A DNA stretch of 64,000 bases from Thalassospira mesophila (GCF_002115755.1 NZ_JFKA01000002.1:558001-622000), one strand, 5' to 3'. Positions 18,676 to 28,075 are shown, numbered from the stretch's first letter. The notes: a model not told the origin generated them from the sequence alone. Translations and numbers: made by a program.

Positions 18676-20349
18676 ATGCCATCGTCTGATCAAACTGGAA
18701 AACAGCCAGCCCTGTCCCTGTTGCCGGATGTATCCCGCGCGCAGTCCATTAATGGGGGCTGGCAGGCGGCCACGACCATGGCAGAACTTTCAAAAACCGG
18801 GCGTAAACTGGTGCGCCTTAAAGGGTGCCAGATTGCGATTTTTCAGACCGATACCGGTTTATATGCGTGCAACAATCGCTGCCCGCACGAGGGGTTTCCC
18901 CTGATGGAAGGCGCAATTTCGCAGGGCTGTGTGCTGACATGCAATTGGCATAACTGGAAATTTGACCTTGAAAGTGGCGATACCCTGACGGGGGGCGATA
19001 AATTGCGTCGTTACCCGGTTCGGCTGAGTGATGATGGGACCGTGGAGGTGGATATGAGCGAACCGCCAATGGCGCAGCAACGCGACCAGATATTGGCTAA
19101 TCTGGACGTTGCCCTGCATGAATATGATTATTCCCGCCTTTGCCGCGAACTGGCCCGCCTGGATTTAATCGGCGCGGACCCGCTTGATGCAATTCGTGTG
19201 GCCTTTGCCTGCCGTATGGACCGTTTTGAATATGGCACCACCCATGCCATGCCGGGGGCAGCCGACTGGTTGGCATACCGGGCAGAACTTTCCGACGACC
19301 GCGAACGTTTGGCCAGCCTTGCCGAAACCATCGGCCATATTGCGTGGGACAGCCGCTATCGCCCGGTTTATGCCTTTAGCGCGGATGTAAAGGACTGGTC
19401 AGAAACCGGCTTTGCCGCAGCGGTTGAGGCCGAAGACGAAAACACCGCCATCGCCCTGGTGCGCGGCGCACTGGCAGCGGGTTTGACCTGGGATGATCTG
19501 CGCCCGGCCTTTGCCCGCTGTGCCATGCGCCATTATGCCGGGTTTGGCCATTCGGTTATTTATGTCTCTAAAATCGCGCCGTTGCTGGCGTTATTGGGGG
19601 CGCAATCGCTGGAAAGCCTGATCCTGCCCTTAACCCGGCATTTATGCAGCGTCACCCGCGAAGACCTGATCCCCGAGTTTCGCGCCTTTAATGTTGTTCG
19701 CAAGGATTGGGACAGCCTTGTTGCCAGTGAACCCGTGACAAAAGACGATTTTTTGGGGTTGCCTGTTGCGCGTGTTCTGGCGCGTATTCGCCGTTCGGCG
19801 GGCGATGTGCAAGGATGTTATCACGCCTTGCTGGGGGCGGCGGCCTGGCAGGTGCGCCATTTTGACCACCGTGTCATGTACCGTGCCGATATGCCGATTG
19901 GCACAAATGTAAACTGGCTCGATGTTACCCATGCCCTGACAACAGCACAGGCCGTGCGCGAACTGGCAACCGACATGCCCGAATTGTGGGCCGATGGCCT
20001 GTTGCAAATTGGCTGTTTCATTGGTCGCAACACCAAATATGTAAATGACGAAACAGGCCAGGCCGATGATGCCGCCATTGCCGCCATTGAAGATAATGGC
20101 GATAGCGATGCCATCCTGAAAAACCTGTTGCATAAGCGTGTGCTGGATCATGGTTGCGATGATTATATTGAACCCGTGCATCGCCTTAAAACCATCATGA
20201 TGGCGCGCGCCGAACTGGCCGCTTTTCCCGATGCGCCGTGGCGCGATGATTTGCTGGTTGCCGTGAATCGCTATGTGAATGGCGAATTTCCCCGCCGTCG
20301 TGCCTTGCGCACCGCCCATCAATCGATCAGTTTTGTCGGCCGGGAATAG
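18676..20349 (+). CDS. Rieske [2Fe-2S] protein fused to an uncharacterised ~420-residue domain
   Basis: 557 residues. Residues 25-130 are a Rieske domain with Cys69-x-His71 and Cys89-x2-His92 as cluster ligands. The remaining ~420 residues are mainly helical with many conserved-looking His/Asp/Glu (for example FGHSVIYVSKIAPLL and KTIMMARAELAAFPDAPW) and match no catalytic domain I recognise; it does not look like the usual ring-hydroxylase alpha-subunit domain because the 2-His-1-Asp pattern is not evident. No signal peptide, so cytoplasmic. Divergent from a SufR-like Cys-rich regulator. Confidence 0.7.
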   Translation: MPSSDQTGKQPALSLLPDVSRAQSINGGWQAATTMAELSKTGRKLVRLKGCQIAIFQTDTGLYACNNRCPHEGFPLMEGAISQGCVLTCNWHNWKFDLESGDTLTGGDKLRRYPVRLSDDGTVEVDMSEPPMAQQRDQILANLDVALHEYDYSRLCRELARLDLIGADPLDAIRVAFACRMDRFEYGTTHAMPGAADWLAYRAELSDDRERLASLAETIGHIAWDSRYRPVYAFSADVKDWSETGFAAAVEAEDENTAIALVRGALAAGLTWDDLRPAFARCAMRHYAGFGHSVIYVSKIAPLLALLGAQSLESLILPLTRHLCSVTREDLIPEFRAFNVVRKDWDSLVASEPVTKDDFLGLPVARVLARIRRSAGDVQGCYHALLGAAAWQVRHFDHRVMYRADMPIGTNVNWLDVTHALTTAQAVRELATDMPELWADGLLQIGCFIGRNTKYVNDETGQADDAAIAAIEDNGDSDAILKNLLHKRVLDHGCDDYIEPVHRLKTIMMARAELAAFPDAPWRDDLLVAVNRYVNGEFPRRRALRTAHQSISFVGRE

Positions 20350-20406
20350 GCGATTATCGCCGCGTCCCCCAACGCCCCTGCGTCCCGCGTTCCCGGCTGA
20401 CAAATA

Positions 20407-20438
20407 ACCCCGTTCCGGCGTAAAAACCGGAACGGGGT
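20407..20438. terminator. Convergent terminator Rieske / SDR
   Basis: Perfect 12-bp stem ACCCCGTTCCGG / CCGGAACGGGGT with loop CGTAAAAA. Weak T tract on each side; serves the two convergent genes. Confidence 0.7.
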
Positions 20439-20474
20439 CAATTTTACGGAACGTCGTTCTGGATGGCGACCAGA

Positions 20475-21269
20475 TCAGGCGATGCTGTCGACCACGCCGC
20501 CATCAACCCGCAACGCTGCACCTGTGGTTGCCGATGACAGTGGCGATGCTACATAAACCACCAGATTGGCAACTTCCTCGACCGTGGCAGCACGTTGAAT
20601 GATTGATGTCGGGCGGGCCGCCATGACAAATTCACTGGCGACGTCTTCAACCGGCTTGCCGGTTTTTTTCACATCATCGGCCAGCATCGCAATCACCCCT
20701 TCCGACAGGGTCGGTCCGGGCAGAATGGCATTTACCGTCACACCCGTGCCTGCCATACGCTTGGCAAGGCCGCGCGACAGCGACAGATAGGCTGTTTTCG
20801 TCACCCCGTAATGGATCATGTCGGCAGGGATATTAAGGCCCGATTCAGATGACAGGAACAACACCCGGCCCCAGCCCTTTTTCTCCATGCCCGGCAAATA
20901 GGCGCGCGACAGGCGCACACCGGACATTACGTTAACATCCATAAATTTCTGCCAGTCGCTATCGGGCGTTTCAAAAAAGTCCTGCGGGCCGAAAATGCCG
21001 ACATTGTTCACCAGCACATCCACATGCGGCACGGCCTTTACCAGCGTGTCGCATCCTTTCGCTGATTCCAGATCGGTCGCAACACCGCGAATGCTGGCAT
21101 CGGGGAATTGGGCTTTTAATTTTGCCACAGCCTTGGCGGTTTTGTCATCCTTGCGGCCATTAACGATAATTTCGGCACCCGCACCGGCCAGCCCGGCGGC
21201 AATGGCAAAGCCAATGCCTTCGGTTGATCCGGTAACAAGGGCGGTTTTACCAGTCAGGTCAATTTTCAT
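20475..21269 (-). CDS. SDR family oxidoreductase
   Basis: 264 residues, classical short-chain dehydrogenase. Cofactor motif TGSTEGIGFAI (TGxxxGxG), NNVGIF (NNAG-like), and catalytic Tyr-x3-Lys in YGVTKTAY preceded by a Ser (SSESG). NADP(H)/NAD(H)-dependent; substrate unknown. Single gene, minus strand, with a palindrome TTACC-GTAA-GGTAA just upstream (21296-21309). Confidence 0.9.
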   Translation of the reverse strand: MKIDLTGKTALVTGSTEGIGFAIAAGLAGAGAEIIVNGRKDDKTAKAVAKLKAQFPDASIRGVATDLESAKGCDTLVKAVPHVDVLVNNVGIFGPQDFFETPDSDWQKFMDVNVMSGVRLSRAYLPGMEKKGWGRVLFLSSESGLNIPADMIHYGVTKTAYLSLSRGLAKRMAGTGVTVNAILPGPTLSEGVIAMLADDVKKTGKPVEDVASEFVMAARPTSIIQRAATVEEVANLVVYVASPLSSATTGAALRVDGGVVDSIA

Positions 21270-21295
21270 ATCGGGGTCCTTGGGTTAAATATAGT

Positions 21296-21309
21296 TTACC
21301 GTAAGGTAA
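21296..21309. promoter_or_regulatory. Palindrome upstream of the SDR gene
   Basis: TTACC-GTAA-GGTAA, 26 bp before the SDR start codon; a likely operator for an unidentified repressor. Confidence 0.45.
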
Positions 21310-21458
21310 TATTTCAAAAAGGGTCGGCAAGGCGGCAGGGGTGGCAAATATGTTTGCCCGCGTGGAAATGGGGGCGGTCAGCAGGACCCGAGTAGGCCGC
21401 AAACACGGAGAAGGGCTTTAAATTGCATTCTTGCTCAAAGCTGTTGAACACCTTAGGG

Positions 21459-21472
21459 TGACGTAAACGTCA
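21459..21472. promoter_or_regulatory. Palindrome TGACGTAAACGTCA upstream of the MoxR gene
   Basis: Inverted repeat with 6-bp arms TGACGT / ACGTCA around AA, 20 bp before the MoxR start. The form resembles operators of MerR-family regulators such as LiuR (recalled, not checked). Confidence 0.45.
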
Positions 21473-21492
21473 ACCTCTGTTGCAGGGCAATA

Positions 21493-22338
21493 ATGAAATT
21501 TAAAGGTACCGAAAATTACGTTGCGACCGAAGATTTGATGGTCGCGGTCAATGCGGCCATCACGTTGCAGCGCCCGCTTTTGGTCAAGGGCGAACCGGGC
21601 ACGGGCAAAACCGTGCTGGCCGAGGAAATTGCCAGGTCGCTGGGCAAAAAGCTGATCACATGGTCGATCAAATCCACCACCCGCGCCCAGCAGGGATTGT
21701 ATGAATATGATGCGGTATCGCGCCTGCGCGACAGCCAGTTGGGCGACGAGAGGGTGCATGACATTGCCAATTATATTGTTAAAGGCAAGCTGTGGGATGC
21801 GTTCGAGGCCGATGATGCCCCGGTATTGCTGATTGACGAAATCGACAAGGCCGATATCGAGTTCCCCAACGATCTTTTGCAGGAACTCGACCGGATGGAG
21901 TTTTATGTTTATGAAACCCAAAAGATGGTCACGGCGGTAAACCGGCCGATTGTCATCATCACATCGAACAATGAAAAAGAACTGCCCGATGCGTTTTTGC
22001 GCCGCTGTTTCTTTCATTACATCCGCTTTCCCGATGCCGATACCATGATGCAAATCATCGATGTGCATTTCCCCGACATTCAAAAACGTCTGGTGGCCGA
22101 GGCCCTGAACCTGTTTTACGACATGCGCGATGTGGCGGGACTGAAGAAAAAACCGTCGACATCGGAATTGCTCGACTGGCTCAAACTCCTGATGGCTGAA
22201 GACCTGCCGCCCGAAGCCCTGCGCGCCAAGGATACCAAATCATCGGTGCCGCCGCTTCATGGGGCGCTTTTGAAAAACGAACAGGATGTGCATCTGTTTG
22301 AACGCCTTGCCTTTATGGCGCGGCGCGAAGGGCGCTAG
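21493..22338 (+). CDS. MoxR family AAA ATPase
   Basis: 281 residues. Walker A GEPGTGKT, Walker B VLLIDEIDKAD, sensor 1 VIITSNNEKELPDAFLRRC with arginine finger. MoxR-type ATPases act as chaperones that mature metal-containing or multi-subunit enzymes, usually with a von Willebrand A partner. The partner gene follows 3 bp after the stop, so they form one operon. The target enzyme is not evident here. Confidence 0.93.
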   Translation: MKFKGTENYVATEDLMVAVNAAITLQRPLLVKGEPGTGKTVLAEEIARSLGKKLITWSIKSTTRAQQGLYEYDAVSRLRDSQLGDERVHDIANYIVKGKLWDAFEADDAPVLLIDEIDKADIEFPNDLLQELDRMEFYVYETQKMVTAVNRPIVIITSNNEKELPDAFLRRCFFHYIRFPDADTMMQIIDVHFPDIQKRLVAEALNLFYDMRDVAGLKKKPSTSELLDWLKLLMAEDLPPEALRAKDTKSSVPPLHGALLKNEQDVHLFERLAFMARREGR

Positions 22339-22341
22339 ACC

Positions 22342-23526
22342 ATGTTTATCGGCTTTTTTTACAAGCTGAAAGACGCCCGCGTGCCGGTTTCCCTGCGCGA
22401 ATATTTAACGTTGCTGGAGGCCGTGGAGACGGGCGTTGCCGGGTATTCGGTCGAGGATTTTTATTATCTGGCCCGTGCCACCCTGATAAAAGACGAGCGC
22501 AACCTTGATAAGTTTGATCAGGTGTTTGGATCGCATTTCAAGGGCCTGTCATCGCTGACCGACGCCGGGGACGAAATTTCGGCGGAAATCCCGGACGAAT
22601 GGCTGCGCAAGCTGGCCGAGAAATATCTCAGCGAGGAAGAAAAGGCGCAAATCCAGTCGCTGGGTGGCTGGGACAAGCTGATGGAGACGTTAAAGCAACG
22701 TCTGTTAGAACAGCAAAAACGCCATCAGGGCGGCAATAAATGGATCGGCACGGCGGGCACATCGCCCTTTGGGGCCTATGGCTATAACCCCGAAGGGGTG
22801 CGCATTGGCCAGGATAAATCGCGCCATCGCCGCGCGGTTAAGGTCTGGGACCGGCGCGAGTTTCAAAACCTTGATGACAGCGTGGAAATAGGCACGCGCA
22901 ACATCAAGGTTGCCTTGCGAAAATTGCGCAAATGGGCGCGCACCGGGGCGGCGGACGAGCTTGATTTGCCCGGCACCATTCGCTCGACCGCGCGGCAGGG
23001 CTGGCTTGATGTACAAATGCGGCCCGAACGGCACAATGCGGTTAAGGTATTGATGCTGTTTGATATTGGTGGCTCGATGGATGATTATATTCGCGTGTGT
23101 GAGGAGCTGTTTTCAGCGGTAAAAACCGAATTCAAACACCTTGAATACTATTATTTCCACAACTGTCCTTATGAAGGGCTGTGGAAAGACAATGCCCGCC
23201 GCCGCAGCGAACAAATATCCACCCTTGATGTCATCAACACCTATTCCAGCGATTACAAACTGGTCTTTGTGGGGGATGCCACCATGAGCCCCTATGAAAT
23301 CACCTATCCCGGTGGATCGGTCGAACACTGGAATGCGGAAGCCGGGCAGGTGTGGATGCAACGCCTGCTCGATCATTTCAACCATAGCGCCTGGATCAAC
23401 CCGCACCCCGAAAAATGGTGGCACTACACCCCTTCAATCCAGATTTTGCACAAGCTTATGGCCGGGCGGATGTATCCGTTAACCCTTGAAGGGTTGGACC
23501 GGATGACGGGCGCGTTGAACCGTTAG
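22342..23526 (+). CDS. VWA domain protein, CoxE family
   Basis: 394 residues. The first ~200 residues match the CoxE-like N-terminal region (FFYKLKDARVPVSLREYLTLLEAVE) with a basic/Gly-rich linker (GAYGYNPEGVRIGQ). From ~230 there is a VWA fold; the MIDAS motif reads LMLFDIGGSMDD (DxGxS, first Ser replaced by Gly). With the upstream MoxR ATPase this is the usual cofactor-assembly chaperone pair, known for CO dehydrogenase and others. Confidence 0.9.
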   Translation: MFIGFFYKLKDARVPVSLREYLTLLEAVETGVAGYSVEDFYYLARATLIKDERNLDKFDQVFGSHFKGLSSLTDAGDEISAEIPDEWLRKLAEKYLSEEEKAQIQSLGGWDKLMETLKQRLLEQQKRHQGGNKWIGTAGTSPFGAYGYNPEGVRIGQDKSRHRRAVKVWDRREFQNLDDSVEIGTRNIKVALRKLRKWARTGAADELDLPGTIRSTARQGWLDVQMRPERHNAVKVLMLFDIGGSMDDYIRVCEELFSAVKTEFKHLEYYYFHNCPYEGLWKDNARRRSEQISTLDVINTYSSDYKLVFVGDATMSPYEITYPGGSVEHWNAEAGQVWMQRLLDHFNHSAWINPHPEKWWHYTPSIQILHKLMAGRMYPLTLEGLDRMTGALNR

Positions 23527-23567
23527 CACCATTTAACGGCAACGCTATTTTCAACGGGTCTGGTTTT

Positions 23568-23600
23568 AGTTATAAAGTTGTATGATGCAACTTTATAACT
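23568..23600 (+). promoter_or_regulatory. Operator: perfect 13-bp inverted repeat
   Basis: AGTTATAAAGTTG and CAACTTTATAACT (23568-23580 and 23588-23600) flank TATGATG, which could be the -10 element. It ends 9 bp before the ATG of the MarR-GNAT gene, typical for autoregulation by a MarR-type dimer. Confidence 0.75.
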
Positions 23601-23609
23601 GGGCCGGTT

Positions 23610-24563
23610 ATGGATGAAATGACGGTTAACCCCATTCGCGAGGCCTCGCGCCGTTTGGTGCGCGAACTGGGTTTTATGAAACCAACCCTTGCCGGGACGG
23701 ATATGCCGCCTTCGTCTGTTCATACGCTGGTCGAAATCGGGCGGCGGGGGATCCTGACGGCATCGGAGCTGTGCGAGGTGCTGGGGCTTGAAAAATCAAG
23801 TGTTAGCCGCCTTGTGCAAAAGCTGGTGCGGGCGGGTGAGCTGGTCGAGGGGGCTAGCGCGCATGACGGACGGGCCAAGCCGCTTTGTCTGACGCCCAAA
23901 GGGCGCGAAACTTTAGCCCGGATCGATGCCTTTGCCAGTGCGCAGGTGCGCGCGGCCCTGCAATGCCTTCCGCCTCACAGTCATGCCACGGTGCATCAGG
24001 GCATGGGGGCCTATGCCGATGCCTTGGCAGCAAGTCGCACCAAAACACCGGTTTTGGCAAATCCAGCCCCCAAAATTATGCCGGGATATCAGCCGGGCAT
24101 CATCGGGCGTGTGGTGGAAATGCATGCGCATTATTATGCAAACATATCGGGTTTCGGGGCGTTTTTTGAAAGCAAGGTGGCATCGGGCATGGCCGAGTTT
24201 GCCGGGCGGCTGGACCACCGGGTTAATCAGATATGGGCGGCAACGGACGGTGGCGGGCATGTCGTTGGCTCCATCGCAATTGATGGCGAAGACCTTGGCG
24301 ATAACAGTGCCCATTTGCGCTGGTTTATCGTGGGCGATGGACAGCGCGGCAGCGGTGTGGGCCGCGCGTTGCTTAGACAAGCCCTGTCATTTTGCGATGC
24401 TTGCGGGTTTGCCAAAACCCGGCTTTGGACATTTAAGGGGCTTGATGCCGCCCGTAAACTTTACGAAGCCAATGGCTTTATTCTTGAAAATGAACAAACC
24501 GGCCAGCAATGGGGAACAGAAGTGACAGAGCAGACATTTGTACGGGATTATCAGGCCGGGTAA
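23610..24563 (+). CDS. MarR-type regulator fused to GNAT acetyltransferase
   Basis: 317 residues. Residues ~1-145 form a MarR winged helix (MTVNPIREASRRLVRELGFM, VHTLVEIGRRGILTASELCEVLGLEKSSVSRLVQKLVRAGEL). Residues ~160-317 form a GNAT domain with the acetyl-CoA loop DGQRGSGVGRALL. Such bifunctional proteins couple transcription control with acetyl transfer; the acceptor is unknown. The start at 23610 is only 9 bp after a perfect 13-bp palindrome and has no clear ribosome-binding site. Confidence 0.88.
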   Translation: MDEMTVNPIREASRRLVRELGFMKPTLAGTDMPPSSVHTLVEIGRRGILTASELCEVLGLEKSSVSRLVQKLVRAGELVEGASAHDGRAKPLCLTPKGRETLARIDAFASAQVRAALQCLPPHSHATVHQGMGAYADALAASRTKTPVLANPAPKIMPGYQPGIIGRVVEMHAHYYANISGFGAFFESKVASGMAEFAGRLDHRVNQIWAATDGGGHVVGSIAIDGEDLGDNSAHLRWFIVGDGQRGSGVGRALLRQALSFCDACGFAKTRLWTFKGLDAARKLYEANGFILENEQTGQQWGTEVTEQTFVRDYQAG

Positions 24564-24592
24564 TCTTAACCACTTGCTGGTTCTCGCTACCG

Positions 24593-25009
24593 TCACGCAG
24601 GCCCCAAAAACAGATAGGTTTCGGTTTTGGCGATGCCGTCCATACTGCGGATATGGGTGACGATGCGGTTAAATTCCGGCAGGCTGGCCACCTCTACCTC
24701 GGCAATCAGGTCCCATTCGCCATTGGTGGTGTGAAGGGCGCGAAAGCCAAGGGTTTTGCGCAATGTTGCCACCAGCGCCTTCACATTGCGGCCCGAAAGC
24801 TCCATCATCATCACCCCGCGAATGGTGCCGTCGCTGGCGTCATCGCGCAGCCTTACTGTGTAACCCGCAATCGCGCCGGTTTCCTCCAGCCGCGTCATGC
24901 GTGCCTTGACCGTGCCGGGGGCAACGCCCAGAAGGTCGGCCAGTTTGGGCACCGATGCGCGGGCATTAATGCGCAATTCGGCAATCAGGCTGCGGTCCAG
25001 ATCATCCAT
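24593..25009 (-). CDS. Lrp/AsnC family transcriptional regulator
   Basis: 138 residues. N-terminal HTH (DRSLIAELRINARASVPKLADLLGVAPGTVKARMTRLEETG) and C-terminal RAM domain (MMMELSGRNVKALVATLRK...GEWDLIAEVEV). Amino-acid-responsive regulator. Divergent from the RocB-like peptidase gene at 25159, which is its likely target; an inverted repeat TTTGGGT/ACCCAAA lies between. Confidence 0.93.
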   Translation of the reverse strand: MDDLDRSLIAELRINARASVPKLADLLGVAPGTVKARMTRLEETGAIAGYTVRLRDDASDGTIRGVMMMELSGRNVKALVATLRKTLGFRALHTTNGEWDLIAEVEVASLPEFNRIVTHIRSMDGIAKTETYLFLGPA

Positions 25010-25114
25010 TTTGGGGTTCCGTTGCTGTTTTCGGCAATTTATCTGCCGATTTACGCAGTTTATATCCTGAAATTGCCCTAAATTGGCATTTTTATTAATC
25101 CGGTGACAGGGTAA

Positions 25115-25134
25115 TTTGGGTCAACCAACCCAAA
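25115..25134. promoter_or_regulatory. Inverted repeat between Lrp and RocB-like genes
   Basis: TTTGGGT-CAACCA-ACCCAAA, perfect 7-bp arms, 24 bp upstream of the RocB-like start. Candidate operator. Confidence 0.4.
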
Positions 25135-25158
25135 AACAAATCAGGGCAGCGCACCGTC

Positions 25159-26832
25159 ATGGCGACCATATTTTCCCCTTGGGCCCCCGAGGCCCGCACC
25201 CGCGAAATTGCCGAACGCCTGACCCGCTGGCCCAGTGTGACCGGCACCAAAGACGAGGCCGATTTTGCCGACAAGCTGGTCGGGCTGTTGCGTGAAATTC
25301 CCTATTTTCAGGAAAACCCCGACGACATTGCGGTGATTGACAGCCACCTTGTCGCCAATGGCACGGCGATGGCAAAAAATGTGGTGGCGCTGGTGCGTGG
25401 CCAGGGGCGCAAAACCATGGCAATGGCGGGACATTTTGATGTGGTATCAATTGAAAATTACCACGATTTGCAAGATCTGGCTTTTTCGCCGGACGAACTT
25501 TGCAAGGCCCTGATCAAGGATTTATCGGCGCGCAATGATTTGACGGCCAAGGAAGAACTGGCGCTAAAAGATTTGCAAAGCGGCGATTTTATTCCCGGGC
25601 GCGGGCTTTTGGACATGAAAAGCGGCGATGCTGCCGGGATTGCCTTTCTGGAGCATTTCTCGCAGCAGGCAGACCGCAATGGCAATGTTGTTTTGTTTCT
25701 GACCCCCGATGAAGAACGCAATAGCTGCGGCATGCGCAGCCTGCGCAATGCGCTGCCCGATTTGGTGCGGCGTTGGGATATTGATATTGTTGGCGGCATT
25801 AACCTGGATGCTAGTAGCGATTATGAAAATGGCGACATTGGGCGGGCGATTTTTCATGGATCGATCGGCAAAATAATGCCCTTTGCCATGATTGTTGGCC
25901 AGCCCACCCATGTGGGATACCCGTTTGATGGCATCAGCGCGCACGTGATTAGCGCCGAAATTATGCAGGCGATAGAGGGCAATACCGACCTTTCCGATAC
26001 TGCGCGTAACGTTATGGCCCCGCCGCCGGTATGCCTTGAATGCCGCGATTTGCGCGAAAATTACGAAGTCACCACGCCGGAACATGTGTGGATGGCGTTT
26101 AACTGGCTGATACAGGGCAAAACATCGACCGACGTTTTGGCCGAGTTTGGCGATATTGTCGAGGTTGCCGCCAACCGGGCGCTGGCGCGGTTGTTTGAGC
26201 GGGCAAAAATCCATGCGCAGGCCAATGGCGAACCCGCGCCGATGGCCTATCGCCCGCTGGCGGTTGTTTCTTATGCGCGCTTAATCGACATGGCCCGCGA
26301 TGTGGGGGGGGAAGCGGCCCTTGCCCGCATTGGCGCGGTCGAAGAAGAATATCGCTATAGCAATAATCCGCTTTTGCGCTCGCGCGTGCTGGTGCAAGCC
26401 GCAATGGCCGAGGCCCGCCTTTTGGCCCCGGCGATTGTAACGGGCAATGCCAGCCTGCATTACCCCGCCGTGCATCTTGATACCACCCGGCCGCTGGACC
26501 GCGAATTTATCGATGCCATTCATGAAGCCCGACAGGTGATTGAAGCCCGCCATAATACCAAAATTGTGGATCGGGGCTATTTTGGTGGCATTTCCGATAT
26601 GTCGTTTTTCGGAAAGTGTCCAGAAAGTGACGAATCGAAAGTGATTGCCGAAAACACCCCGGTGGGCGAACTGGTCGATCATCCGGCGGTGGATGCGCTG
26701 GAATATCCGGTGGTTAATATTGGCCCGTGGGGGCGGGAATATCATCAACGTCTGGAACGGCTCTATGCACCCTATTGTTACCGGGTTCTGCCTGATTTTC
26801 TGGCCGAAATTGCGGCAAAACTGCTGGCATAG
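25159..26832 (+). CDS. RocB-like M20 family metallopeptidase
   Basis: 557 residues, fitting the arginine-utilisation protein RocB family within peptidase M20. The motif AGHFDVVS gives the first zinc ligand, GRGLLDMKSGDAAG carries the bridging Asp, and TPDEERNSCG the catalytic Glu pair; all present. Cytoplasmic. The exact substrate is unproven; members are linked to arginine/ornithine-related or acylated amino acid breakdown. Divergent from an Lrp regulator, which supports an amino-acid catabolic role. Confidence 0.85.
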   Translation: MATIFSPWAPEARTREIAERLTRWPSVTGTKDEADFADKLVGLLREIPYFQENPDDIAVIDSHLVANGTAMAKNVVALVRGQGRKTMAMAGHFDVVSIENYHDLQDLAFSPDELCKALIKDLSARNDLTAKEELALKDLQSGDFIPGRGLLDMKSGDAAGIAFLEHFSQQADRNGNVVLFLTPDEERNSCGMRSLRNALPDLVRRWDIDIVGGINLDASSDYENGDIGRAIFHGSIGKIMPFAMIVGQPTHVGYPFDGISAHVISAEIMQAIEGNTDLSDTARNVMAPPPVCLECRDLRENYEVTTPEHVWMAFNWLIQGKTSTDVLAEFGDIVEVAANRALARLFERAKIHAQANGEPAPMAYRPLAVVSYARLIDMARDVGGEAALARIGAVEEEYRYSNNPLLRSRVLVQAAMAEARLLAPAIVTGNASLHYPAVHLDTTRPLDREFIDAIHEARQVIEARHNTKIVDRGYFGGISDMSFFGKCPESDESKVIAENTPVGELVDHPAVDALEYPVVNIGPWGREYHQRLERLYAPYCYRVLPDFLAEIAAKLLA

Positions 26833-27037
26833 CGGGGCAAATGTGCAGATTGCCGGGTAAATTTGTATTTTACCCGGTTCCGGGCGTTTCGGTTTGTGGC
26901 CATTTTAGCGGGCCACATTTGTCTAAACCGGAAGGTGTCATAAAATAAACACCGCATGACGCCATTGAACTGCCTTGATCCTGCCGCTTGCGCACGTCAG
27001 TATCGCGCAAAATCGTTTCGGGATTAAGGAGTTGCAG

Positions 27038-28075
27038 ATGTTTAAGGTAATGGCGCTGGCAGCGGGACTGTTTTGTGCGGCCCTTGTGCCCGCCACGGGG
27101 GCCATGGCACAGGCCATAACCGACGATCATGTTGTGATCGCGCATCGCGGGGCGTCGGGTTATTTGCCGGAACACACCTTGCCAGCGGTGGCGTTGGCCT
27201 ATGGCATGGACCCCGATTTCATCGAACAGGACGTGGTGATGTCCAAGGACGGGGTGCCGGTGGTGATGCACGATATTCACCTTGATACCACCACCGATGT
27301 TGCCAAAAAATACCCCAAACGGCACCGCAAGGATGGCCGGTTTTATGCGATTGATTTTACCCTGGCCGAGCTGAAGACCCTTAATGTGCATGAACGGGTT
27401 GATGCCAAAACCGGCAAGCAGGTTTATGGCGACCGCTTTCCGCTGGAATACAGCATTTTCAAAATTCCGACCTTTGAAGAAGAAATCAAACTGATACAGG
27501 GCCTCAACAAATCCACCGACCGCGATATTGGCGTTTATGCCGAGGTTAAGGACCCGGCCTGGCACCGTGCGCAGGGGCAGGATATTTCCAAAGCCGTGAT
27601 CAAGGTGATGGAAAAATGGGGTTACGGCACGCGGGAATCCAATGGCTATATCGAGTGTTTTGACTGGAACGAAACCAAACGCATCAGAAACGATCTGAAA
27701 TATCAGGGCCGTATGGTGCAGCTTTTGGGTGAAAACAGCTGGAAAATCGCCCCGAATGTTGATTTTGATTTTTTGAAAACCGACGAGGGTGTTGGCGAAA
27801 TGGCCAAGGTGGTCGATGCCATCGCCCCGTCGCTTGATCAGGTGATATCGGGGTTAAGCGAGGATGGCCATGCGGTGATGACACCGACCCTTGTTGCCGC
27901 CCAGCGCCGCCATTTGCCCGTACATGTTTACACCCTGCGCGCCGACCAGTTGCCGCAATGGGCCGGGGATTTTCGCATTGTCATGACCGCCGTGTTTGAT
28001 GATGCCGGAATCGACGGTGTGTTTACCGATTTTCCCGATCAGGTTGTCGATTATCTGGCAGCAACGCCGCAATAA
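27038..28075 (+). CDS. glpQ: Periplasmic glycerophosphodiester phosphodiesterase
   Basis: 345 residues with a cleavable signal peptide (MFKVMALAAGLFCAALVPATGAMAQ, cleavage after AMA-Q). The mature part starts with the GDPD signature VVIAHRGASGYLPEHT (catalytic His and metal Glu), followed by FIEQDVVMSKDGVPVVMHD. It hydrolyses glycerophosphodiesters to glycerol-3-phosphate plus an alcohol. Length and signal fit GlpQ rather than cytosolic UgpQ. Start 27038 follows AAGGAGTTGCAG; an upstream in-frame start at 26975 would bury the signal peptide. Confidence 0.88.
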   Translation: MFKVMALAAGLFCAALVPATGAMAQAITDDHVVIAHRGASGYLPEHTLPAVALAYGMDPDFIEQDVVMSKDGVPVVMHDIHLDTTTDVAKKYPKRHRKDGRFYAIDFTLAELKTLNVHERVDAKTGKQVYGDRFPLEYSIFKIPTFEEEIKLIQGLNKSTDRDIGVYAEVKDPAWHRAQGQDISKAVIKVMEKWGYGTRESNGYIECFDWNETKRIRNDLKYQGRMVQLLGENSWKIAPNVDFDFLKTDEGVGEMAKVVDAIAPSLDQVISGLSEDGHAVMTPTLVAAQRRHLPVHVYTLRADQLPQWAGDFRIVMTAVFDDAGIDGVFTDFPDQVVDYLAATPQ

